NCBI GenBank assembly: GCA_005778045.1
Contig: SXKQ01000187.1
Coordinates: 1-30,433, forward strand
Reading direction: 5' to 3'
From: Planctomycetia bacterium
Lineage (GTDB): Bacteria; Planctomycetota; UBA1135; GCA-002686595
DNA: 30,433 bases
Below the pieces are notes generated by a model. It was not told where the DNA came from, ran no database searches, and worked only from the letters and a program-made list of their open reading frames with translations. Position 1 is the first letter of the stretch. Every line of letters starts with the position of its first letter. Shown piece after piece: positions 23,947-30,433 of the stretch. The translations under genes were made by a program, and so were the position numbers.

Positions 23947-25304
23947 AGCAGAGGCTGCTTGCCGCGATCCGTACCAAGTTCGTCAAGGACACGCTCACGC
24001 TGCAGGCGAGCGGATTCCTGACGCAGGCCAGCGGCTTCGCGGCCTCGGCCGTGCTGGCCTTCGCCCTCGGCGCGCACGGGCAGGGACTGTTCGTCATGGC
24101 CGTCACGCTGCAGGCGCTGCTCTTCAACCTCGTCAACGTCGGGGTCGTGCAGGCCACGGTGAGCCAAGTCGCGGCAGCCAGCTCACGCGACCTGAACGAG
24201 AAGGTCACGGCTTGGCTCGCCTTTCTCGTCAAGACATACCTCGTGACGGGCGCGCTGATGATCGGCATCGGGTGGTTCGCGCTTCCGGCCCTGTGCGAGC
24301 GCATCTACGGCGACGACCTGCCCATCAAGGAGGCCCGCAATCTCGGCCTCTGGGCATGGTGGCTGACGTGGTGGATCCTGATCGACACGCCGCGCGCCGT
24401 CGCGCAGGTCGCCTTCCACGCCACGCGCCGTATGACTCCTCTGGCGCAGCTCGATGCCTCGCACGAGTTCATCCGCCTGTTCCTTACGCTCGGCGGCGTG
24501 GTGATCACGAACTCGCCCGCGGGCGCGGTGCTCGGCGAAATCGCAAGCCGCATGTGCGCGGCCTATCTCGCGCTCAACATGTATCGCAATGCGCGCACCG
24601 ATGGAGCCCAGTGGCTGCCGTCGTGGCGCGAGATCTGGACCAATGTCCCGAGCATCCCGCTAAGGACGGGCCTGCGGCTTGGGCTACGCCTCGGGCTGCT
24701 GAAGAATGCAACCACGATATTCATCAATGTGCTCCCGCGACTCCTGCTCTCGGGCTTCGCAAGCTTCGCGTGGGTCGCCTACTTCAACATCGCGCAGAAG
24801 ATCATGGGGCTAGCGACCGTCGCCATGCAGGGCGTGTCGCGCAACGTGCTTCCAGCGCTGGCGGAGAGGCGCGGCAAGAGTGACTTCCCCGGCTTCCGCA
24901 CGCTGTACTGGCGCGCGAGTCTCATAGGGGGCGGAGCCATCGCGCTGGCCATCGGACTGGGTCTCCTCGTCGCGCGTGTCATGATCGCCCGCTTCTATCC
25001 GGAGGACTACACCGAGCCGGTGTTCAAGTGCTGCTGGATCCTCGCCATTGGCTTGGTCCCGTCGGGCTTCGGCATCGCCCTCGATCCGTTCTACATCCTC
25101 ACCAACAAGATGCGCGCGAACCTGCTGATCGCGCTCGTCGGGGCGATCGTCACGATCCCGATCAATGTCTACATCACCATGCTGTGGCCTGAAGTTGGCC
25201 CGGTCTGGGGCCAGGCGATCTACCTATCTTGGTCGCTGGTGCACTTCACGTACATCGCGTTCTGGCTGCACAACAACCGCAATGCCACCGAGTGGGGGAG
25301 CTAG
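23943..25304 (+). CDS. Wzx-like polysaccharide flippase (MOP superfamily)
   Basis: A 453-aa, very hydrophobic protein with about 12 predicted membrane segments and few long loops. The start (TLTLQASGFLTQASGFAASAV) and the glycine-rich segments FALGAHGQGLFVMAV and YFNIAQKIMGLATVAMQG match the usual layout of MATE/Wzx-type lipid-linked oligosaccharide flippases. These move undecaprenyl-linked repeat units to the periplasmic face. Family members share little sequence, so identity rests on topology and context among glycosyltransferases. GTGA overlap (23943-23946) with the upstream GT. No Wzy-like polymerase is seen in the window, which may lie beyond the right edge. Confidence 0.82.
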   Translation: MKQRLLAAIRTKFVKDTLTLQASGFLTQASGFAASAVLAFALGAHGQGLFVMAVTLQALLFNLVNVGVVQATVSQVAAASSRDLNEKVTAWLAFLVKTYLVTGALMIGIGWFALPALCERIYGDDLPIKEARNLGLWAWWLTWWILIDTPRAVAQVAFHATRRMTPLAQLDASHEFIRLFLTLGGVVITNSPAGAVLGEIASRMCAAYLALNMYRNARTDGAQWLPSWREIWTNVPSIPLRTGLRLGLRLGLLKNATTIFINVLPRLLLSGFASFAWVAYFNIAQKIMGLATVAMQGVSRNVLPALAERRGKSDFPGFRTLYWRASLIGGGAIALAIGLGLLVARVMIARFYPEDYTEPVFKCCWILAIGLVPSGFGIALDPFYILTNKMRANLLIALVGAIVTIPINVYITMLWPEVGPVWGQAIYLSWSLVHFTYIAFWLHNNRNATEWGS

Positions 25305-25309
25305 GCCGC

Positions 25310-26566
25310 GTGCGCATCCTGTTCCTGAACGACCTCTCGGATCCGCGCATCGGCTCGTCGATCCGGCTGATGTACCAGCATGCGGCATGGCTGCAGGCGC
25401 AGGGCCACGAGACGGCGCTGGCGACCACCGTGCAGGATCCCGCGCTCGTCGGGGAGACGGAGATCGAGGGGCTGCGAGTGTTCCGGCTGCACTCGGACTA
25501 CGACGTGCGCTGGCGCGCGTGGGTCTCGCTCGACAACCCGCGCGTGCGCTCGGCGTTCCAGCGCGTCCTCGACGTCTTCCGGCCCGACATCGTGCACAGC
25601 CATCTCGTGCACACGCACCTTTCCTACGAGTCCTTGGCCGCGGCTCGTCGTGCGGGCGCGGGCGTGGTGTTCACGGCCCACGACGTCATGACGTTCTGCT
25701 ACCAAAAGCTCACGTGCTTCCACGGCGGTGAGGAACACGGGGGAGTCCTGCGGGACTACACCGCGCAGTGGCAGAAGTGCGTTCCTTGCCAGCGCTTCCG
25801 CTATCGCCCGGGCCGCAACGGAGCGATCCACCGCAGACTCGCGCGCGACGTGCATCGCTTCACGGCGGTCTCGCAGGAGCTCGCCGTCGCCCTGCGCGCC
25901 AACGGGATCCGCGTCGACCGCGTCGTGCCGAACGCCATCGCGGAGAGCGCCAGCCTGCCGAACGACGCCGCGCTCGCCGCATTCCGCGCCCGACATGGTC
26001 TCGAAGGCAAGCGCGTGCTCGCCATCGCGGGACGCCTCCACGAGCAGAAGGGCGTGCACCAGCTCTTCCGAGCGCTGGCGCGCGTCACTGAGCGCGTGCC
26101 CGAGGCGCGACTGCTCGTGATGGGGCACCGCAAGGTCTACGACCTCGAATTCGCAGAGATCGCCGAGCGCCTCGGCGTCGTCCGCCACATCGTCCCCACA
26201 GGCTGGCTCGACGGAGCCGAGCTCGCCTGCGCCTACGCGGCCACGGACGTGTTCGTGACCCCGTCGATCTGCTTCGACACCTTCGGCATGGTCAACCTCG
26301 AGGCGATGGAGCACTCCCGCCCCGTGGTGGCGACGTGCTTCGGCGGCAGCCCGGAGGTCGTCGAGGACGGGGTTACAGGGCGCATCGTGAACCCGTTCGA
26401 CACGCGGCGGCTGGCCGACACGCTGGTCGAACTGCTCTCGGATCGCGAACAGGCCGTGCGGATGGGGGCTGCAGGTCGGCTCAGACTGATCGAGCGCTTC
26501 CGGATCCACCGACTGGGCTCCGAGTTTGCCGAGGAATACGGGCGCGCCCTCGCTGCACGGGGCTGA
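25310..26566 (+). CDS. GT4-type glycosyltransferase with cysteine-rich insert
   Basis: A 418-aa GT-B protein starting MRILFLNDLSDPRIGSSIR. HSHLVHTHLSYESLA and FTAHDVMTFCYQKLTCFHGG lie in the acceptor domain. A second Cys pair in WQKCVPCQRF follows about 30 residues later. Similar HD-x(4)-C...C-x2-C patterns are known in part of GT4 and may bind a metal or form a structural loop. The donor site has LAIAGRLHEQKGVHQLFRA and D323-x7-E331 in CFDTFGMVNLEAME, with Asp for the first Glu of EX7E. The GTG at 25310 is 5 nt after the flippase stop. It is the last gene of the continuous run. Confidence 0.88.
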   Translation: MRILFLNDLSDPRIGSSIRLMYQHAAWLQAQGHETALATTVQDPALVGETEIEGLRVFRLHSDYDVRWRAWVSLDNPRVRSAFQRVLDVFRPDIVHSHLVHTHLSYESLAAARRAGAGVVFTAHDVMTFCYQKLTCFHGGEEHGGVLRDYTAQWQKCVPCQRFRYRPGRNGAIHRRLARDVHRFTAVSQELAVALRANGIRVDRVVPNAIAESASLPNDAALAAFRARHGLEGKRVLAIAGRLHEQKGVHQLFRALARVTERVPEARLLVMGHRKVYDLEFAEIAERLGVVRHIVPTGWLDGAELACAYAATDVFVTPSICFDTFGMVNLEAMEHSRPVVATCFGGSPEVVEDGVTGRIVNPFDTRRLADTLVELLSDREQAVRMGAAGRLRLIERFRIHRLGSEFAEEYGRALAARG

Positions 26567-26694
26567 GAGCCCGCTGGAGGCCGCATGAATGGCCTTTCGT
26601 GGCCTCGGGCGCGCCTCCGCGTACCGGATAGCCGGAATCTGCCGTTCACGGTACATTTCTGACTTGCGCTCGTGCCGGGGTCTAGTTCCGGTCG
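26567..26694. other. Intergenic region with inverted repeats and a possible promoter
   Basis: This 128-bp gap has a weak hairpin, AGGCC (26578-26582) with GGCCT (26591-26595), that could help end the upstream transcript. It also has GTACCG (26621-26626) paired with CGGTAC (26649-26654) across a 22-nt loop. A promoter-like pair follows at 26659-26688. No gene is seen. Confidence 0.4.
26659..26688 (+). promoter_or_regulatory. Possible promoter, leaderless type, for the second radical SAM gene
   Basis: CTGACT (26659-26664), an 18-nt spacer and TAGTTC (26683-26688) end 6 nt before the ATG at 26695. No Shine-Dalgarno is present, so transcription would begin about at the start codon. Confidence 0.35.
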
Positions 26695-28179
26695 ATGAGC
26701 GCGACCGTCCCTCGAGCGAACACCACGATGCGCAAGACGCTGCTCACCTACGTCAAGCCCCACGTCCAGGAAGACCCGCTGGCGATGCTCCTAGGCATCA
26801 CCTATCTCGGGGCATGCCTCGAGAAGGAAAAGCTTCCGGTCCAGCTCGTCGACGAGCGCATCGTCAACGACCAGGCCATGCGGGCCGCCATCGAGCAGAA
26901 CGACATCATCGGGTTCAGCGCTCTGACCCCGAACATCCGCCGCGCCATCGCCTGGGCCAAGTACGCCAAGGAGAAGGGCAAGATCACGATCATGGGCGGC
27001 CCGCACGCCTCGGTCGACCAGGGGATCTTCCTCGACAGCGGACACTTCGACTACGTGCTCAAGGGCGAGGCCGAGGAGACGCTGCCGGAGTTCCTGAAGG
27101 CGCTCGAGGGCAACGACGACAAGGCGCTCAGCCAGGTGGCCGGTCTCGCCGGCGTGCGCGACCGCCAGATCTGGGTCGACAACTCGGCGCCGCCCCTGAT
27201 CAAGAAGCTCGACGAGCTGCCGCTCCCGGCGCGCCACCTGCTTCCGATGGAGAGCTACTTCAAGCTCAACCCGGAGAAGCTCGCCTACGTGTTCACCACG
27301 CGCGGCTGCCCCTTCAAGTGCATCTTCTGCCAGAAGGAGCTGACCGGTCGTGGCTTCCGCGTGCGCTCGACACAGATGATCGTCGACGAGCTCGAGCACG
27401 TTGTAAAAACGTACAACCCCGGCGTGGTGCTGTTCGTCGACGAGATCCTCACCCTGCGTCGCAAGCGCATCCACGAGATGTGCGACGAGATCCTGCGCCG
27501 CGGCCTGAAGTTCGAGTGGATCGCGAACACCCGCGCCGACTGCGTCGACTACCCGCTGCTCAAACACATGCATCGCGCGGGCTGCCGCCGCATCTACTAC
27601 GGCTGGGAGTCCGGCTCGCAGAAGATGCTCGACGTGCTCAAGAAGGACCTGACGCCCGAGCAGATCGTCGAGGCCGCGCGCATGACGCGCCGCGCCGGTA
27701 TCTGGGCTAAGGTGTACCTGATCGTCGGCAGCCCGGGCGAGACCCCGGAGGACATCGCCGAGACCGAGAAGGTGCTGCGCCTCGCCGGCCCGGACCTCGT
27801 GCGCGTCAGCGTGTTCAACCCGCTGATCGGTACCGAGAGTTGGGACAACTATCAGGCGAGCATCGACGTCAACGACCTGCGTGAGAACTACGTCTCGTCG
27901 AATCGCTCCGCCTACGTGCACGAGCACTTCAATCAGGTCGAGCTCGAGGAGTTGCGCAAGAACATGGTGCGCAGCTACGAGCGCTGGTACTACGCGTACG
28001 GGCAGCGCGCCAGGCGCTTCTTTGAGCGCACGCTGTACTACATGGAAAACCCGCACTTTGGAAAGAAGCGCCTCGGCCGCGCCCTCGGGCTGGTGCCGCC
28101 GCCGAAGTCGGCCATGACCCACCTGAAGTCCAACGGTACGTCGCTGATGACGACCGAAGACACCCCGAAGAGCGCCTGA
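26695..28179 (+). CDS. B12-binding-type radical SAM protein
   Basis: A 494-aa protein with the same two-domain plan as the one at 6142. The cobalamin-binding-like domain (about 15-150) includes AMLLGITYLGACLEKEKL and IIGFSALTPNIRRAI. A linker with LPLPARHLL leads to the radical SAM core. Iron-sulfur ligands are C205-x3-C209-x2-C212 in TTRGCPFKCIFCQKE. Later strands are VVLFVDEILTLRRKR, IYYGWESGSQKMLDVL and YLIVGSPGETPEDI. A C-terminal helical tail of about 130 residues carries several Tyr, Trp and Arg. The reaction is unknown; methylation or rearrangement of a glycan or lipid part is possible by context. ATG 26695 is used for its promoter spacing, but the ATG at 26728 also fits. Confidence 0.88.
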   Translation: MSATVPRANTTMRKTLLTYVKPHVQEDPLAMLLGITYLGACLEKEKLPVQLVDERIVNDQAMRAAIEQNDIIGFSALTPNIRRAIAWAKYAKEKGKITIMGGPHASVDQGIFLDSGHFDYVLKGEAEETLPEFLKALEGNDDKALSQVAGLAGVRDRQIWVDNSAPPLIKKLDELPLPARHLLPMESYFKLNPEKLAYVFTTRGCPFKCIFCQKELTGRGFRVRSTQMIVDELEHVVKTYNPGVVLFVDEILTLRRKRIHEMCDEILRRGLKFEWIANTRADCVDYPLLKHMHRAGCRRIYYGWESGSQKMLDVLKKDLTPEQIVEAARMTRRAGIWAKVYLIVGSPGETPEDIAETEKVLRLAGPDLVRVSVFNPLIGTESWDNYQASIDVNDLRENYVSSNRSAYVHEHFNQVELEELRKNMVRSYERWYYAYGQRARRFFERTLYYMENPHFGKKRLGRALGLVPPPKSAMTHLKSNGTSLMTTEDTPKSA

Positions 28180-28214
28180 TCCGGGACGGTCGAGCGCACG
28201 CGGCGGGTTTGGTT

Positions 28215-28243
28215 TTGCACCAGCCCCCGCGCGGGCCGATGAT
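28215..28243 (+). promoter_or_regulatory. Possible promoter, leaderless type, for the GNAT gene
   Basis: TTGCAC (28215-28220), a 17-nt spacer and GATGAT (28238-28243) end 6 nt before the ATG at 28250. No Shine-Dalgarno is visible. The spacer contains the GC palindrome CCCGCGCGGG (28226-28235). Confidence 0.4.
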
Positions 28244-28249
28244 TCCGCC

Positions 28250-29353
28250 ATGGCTGCACCGCTCGCCACGCGCGACGAGGACATCCACGTCGCAGCCTGC
28301 ACGCGCGAGCACCGCGACGAGCAGGCGCGTCTCTACGCTGCGTGCTTCAAGAAGCCGCTGCCGCGAAGCGGGCTGCACTGGCGCTATGACGCGAGCCCGA
28401 TGGGCGAGTCGGTGAGCCTCGTGGCCCGCGAGCCCGATGGGCTCGCGATTTCGGGCTATGCGTGTTCGCCGCGTGTCGCCATCACAGCAGGCGACGAGCG
28501 CACTCTCGCGACCGTCGGCGAGACCGGCGACGTGATGACGCATCCGCAGTGGCGCAAGCGAGGGTTCTTCAGCCGGCTCGATCGCGCGGCGATGGAAGCG
28601 GCTCGAGCCCGCGGCTGGGCGCTTGCTTTCGGCCTGCCCAACCGCCGCTCCGCGCACATCTTCCTCGAGCTCGGCTGGGAGCGCGTCGGGAGCGTGCGAT
28701 CGCATCTGTTCCTGCTGCGCGACGACGCGACCGCGAGAGCCGCAAGGGGGAAAGAAGGCCGCTGGAAGCGCTGGACGACGGGCTTCGAGGCCCGACGTTG
28801 CGCACGGGCGCGCGCGGATCTCGCGGGGCGCGCGGGCAAGCTGCACATCCAGCCCGTCGAGCGCTTCGACGAGCGCGTCACGGCACTCTCAAGGGTCATC
28901 GAGCCACGCTTTGGGTTCATGATCCGCCGCAGCGCCGCGTACCTCAACTGGCGCTTCATCGGCACGCTTTCCGGACTGCACCGTGCGTTCGCGCTGCTCG
29001 ACGGGACGGATCTTGCCGCGTACGTGGTGATCCAGGTGCCACGCACCGGAGAGCACGGCGGGTTCCTCGTCGACCTGCTCGCCCGCGACGACGCGGCGCT
29101 CGCGGCGGCCCTCTCCGCGGGTCTCAACGAGCTTGAGCGCGCGGGCGCCTCGTTCGTGGAGGCAACCGCACTGGCGGAAAGCTGGTGGGAGGGCGAGCTC
29201 GTTCGCACCGGCTTCGCGCCGCGCGGGGATGAGCATGCGCTCAGCGTGATCCTGCACCCGCTGCAGACCGAGCATCCGCTGGTTGCCGCGGCCCGCGACA
29301 CCGCGAAGTGGTACTTCACCGACGGCGACCGCGACGACGAGACCGTAGGCTAG
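28250..29353 (+). CDS. GNAT-family acyltransferase, probably two GNAT domains
   Basis: A 367-aa protein. The first half (about 15-160) shows a clear GNAT acyl-CoA site: TVGETGDVMTHPQWRKRG, where R-K-R-G-F-F fits the Q/R-x-x-G-x-G/A loop, then FFSRLDRAAMEAARARGW and PNRRSAHIFLELGWERVG. The second half (about 190-350) looks like a more degenerate GNAT domain (RRSAAYLNWRFIG, YVVIQVPRTGEHGGFLVDLL, EATALAESWWEGELVRTGF). Tandem GNAT proteins of this type occur in surface-glycan loci and may acylate amino sugars. The reaction here is inferred from context with the deacetylase 9 nt downstream. Confidence 0.78.
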   Translation: MAAPLATRDEDIHVAACTREHRDEQARLYAACFKKPLPRSGLHWRYDASPMGESVSLVAREPDGLAISGYACSPRVAITAGDERTLATVGETGDVMTHPQWRKRGFFSRLDRAAMEAARARGWALAFGLPNRRSAHIFLELGWERVGSVRSHLFLLRDDATARAARGKEGRWKRWTTGFEARRCARARADLAGRAGKLHIQPVERFDERVTALSRVIEPRFGFMIRRSAAYLNWRFIGTLSGLHRAFALLDGTDLAAYVVIQVPRTGEHGGFLVDLLARDDAALAAALSAGLNELERAGASFVEATALAESWWEGELVRTGFAPRGDEHALSVILHPLQTEHPLVAAARDTAKWYFTDGDRDDETVG

Positions 29354-29361
29354 TCGATGCG

Positions 29362-30433
29362 ATGAGCCTCAAGCACAAGCTCAAGCTAGGACTGCGCGAG
29401 ACGTATGCGCGGATTCTGTTCCACACGGGCTTGCACGCGATCGTGAACGCGCTGACGCCGAGGCGTCTCGTGATCCTCGCTGGGCATTGCGTGAAGCCCG
29501 AGAACGGCGAATGGCCAGCAGGGCAGCACCTCTCACCCGACATGTGGATCGCAGAGGCGCAGCTCGAGGCCATCGTGCGCTGGTTCAAGCCGCGCTACGA
29601 GGTGGGATCGATTGGCGCAGGCGTTGCGCAGCTCGATGCGAGTGGCAAGCGCAGCTTCCTCGCGCTCTCTTTCGACGATGGCTATCGCGACAACGCGCGC
29701 GTGCTCGGACCGCTGGTCGAGCGCAACGGCGTCGGAGCCACCGTGTTCCTCGAGTCACGCCCTCTCGACGAGCGCCGCGTCAACTGGTCCCACAAGTACT
29801 TCTGGCTGCTCGCCAAGCGCGGCCCCGAAGCGCTCGTCGAGCGCTACGGTGCTCACTCGGGCCCGACACAGACGTTTCTCGCGCTCAACCAGATGATCGC
29901 CGAAGGCCGTGGCAACGAGCGCTACCACCTGAAGCGCATCCTCAAGTACGACGCGCCGCCTGAAGAGCGCGACCACGCGCTCGACCTCGCCTTCGCGGAG
30001 GCGGGCGGCGACGAGATTGGGCTGTGCGAGGACCTGTACATGAACTGGGACGAGGCGCGCGAGCTCGAGGCGCGCGGCGTCGAGCTCGGTGGACACACCG
30101 TCACGCACGCGATCCTGTCCAAGCTCCCGGCCGATGTGCAGCGACGCGAGATCGAGCAGGGCGCACGGAACCTCGCGCGTGGCCTCGGCAAGGCGCCCGC
30201 GACGTTCGCCTACCCGTGGGGCCGTCGCTGGGACTACGACGACTCCAGCAGGAGCGCCGCCCGCGCAGCGGGCTTCACATGCGCGGTGAACATGCACGCC
30301 GGCATCAATCGGAGCGCCACGGCGCGCTACGACCTGCACCGCGTCGCGATCGACGGCAGCGCGAGGCTGCACCTGCTCGTGGCCGAAGCCTGCGGCGGCT
30401 TCGAGCTCCTGCGCAAGCTCGGTCTCGACCTCG
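29362..30433 (+). CDS. Polysaccharide deacetylase, NodB type (3' end outside window)
   Basis: Carbohydrate esterase family 4-type fold that removes N-acetyl groups from glycans using a divalent metal. The frame is open from ATG 29362 to the window edge, 357 codons, with no stop. Motif 1 is SFDDG with D105 and D106 (base and metal ligand). Motif 2 is GGHTVTH with H245 and H249 (metal ligands). A later FAYPWG (282-287) matches the Y-P-x-G motif. The core is widened by an insert between motifs 1 and 2 (about 130-225) rich in charged residues. The N-terminus (MSLKHKLKLGLRETYARIL) has no clear signal peptide. It likely tailors the glycan made by the locus, and could pair with the GNAT protein to exchange the acyl group on an amino sugar. 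Confidence 0.9.
   Translation, partial: MSLKHKLKLGLRETYARILFHTGLHAIVNALTPRRLVILAGHCVKPENGEWPAGQHLSPDMWIAEAQLEAIVRWFKPRYEVGSIGAGVAQLDASGKRSFLALSFDDGYRDNARVLGPLVERNGVGATVFLESRPLDERRVNWSHKYFWLLAKRGPEALVERYGAHSGPTQTFLALNQMIAEGRGNERYHLKRILKYDAPPEERDHALDLAFAEAGGDEIGLCEDLYMNWDEARELEARGVELGGHTVTHAILSKLPADVQRREIEQGARNLARGLGKAPATFAYPWGRRWDYDDSSRSAARAAGFTCAVNMHAGINRSATARYDLHRVAIDGSARLHLLVAEACGGFELLRKLGLDL

Noticed and set aside
28226..28235. Palindrome CCCGCGCGGG as an operator
   Set aside because: A 10-bp GC palindrome is expected by chance in such a GC-rich genome, and no second copy was noticed.
1..30433. Defence system, CRISPR array, prophage or transposon
   Set aside because: No repeat-spacer pattern, transposase, integrase, nuclease or inverted terminal repeat was seen. 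The accessory content is glycan synthesis.

Overview
This is a GC-rich bacterial window with dense coding, almost all on the plus strand. It has three parts: a translation operon, a broken-gene and divergent-gene interlude, and a long surface-polysaccharide locus that runs off the right edge. Many starts are GTG or TTG, and several starts overlap the previous stop by 4 nt. The taxon cannot be fixed from the sequence alone. The diverged L20 and L35 proteins, a DUF5658-like small membrane protein and the relic of a diheme-oxidoreductase-like family that I associate with Planctomycetota suggest Planctomycetota or a similar deep high-GC phylum (weak inference).

Region 1 (1-6077): the 3' part of aspS, then infC, rpmI, rplT, pheS and pheT. 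This is the classic IF3-L35-L20-PheST order, with aspS where thrS is often found. A hairpin plus T7 tract lies between infC and rpmI, and two perfect hairpins lie between rplT and pheS. Both are likely control points.

Region 2 (6078-10974): a B12-binding-type radical SAM protein (plus strand) faces a decayed minus-strand diheme oxidoreductase/peroxidase-like gene. That relic has at least three frame changes and has lost a heme-ligating Cys in both CxxCH motifs. A minus-strand NAD-dependent epimerase and a plus-strand nucleoside phosphorylase-like protein follow, divergently arranged.

Region 3 (10975-26566): a probably polycistronic glycan locus. It starts with a polyprenyl-phosphate sugar-1-phosphate transferase. 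It then has seven GT4-type glycosyltransferases, a small DUF5658-like membrane protein, an unrecognised 590-aa protein (possibly an alpha-toroid glycan enzyme), a membrane-anchored sulfatase-fold protein with Thr at the nucleophile position, and a Wzx-like flippase. Five junctions are 4-nt ATGA/GTGA overlaps. The logic is initiation on a lipid carrier, sequential glycosylation, flipping across the membrane, and modification outside the cell. No Wzy polymerase, Wzz/Wzc or export porin is visible here.

Region 4 (26567-30433): a second B12-type radical SAM protein similar to the first, a double-GNAT protein and a NodB-type polysaccharide deacetylase cut by the window end. These look like glycan tailoring functions. 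Several genes here and in region 3 have a possible -10 element 6-7 nt before the start codon and no Shine-Dalgarno, suggesting leaderless transcripts.

No tRNA, rRNA, CRISPR array, insertion sequence or phage gene was seen.
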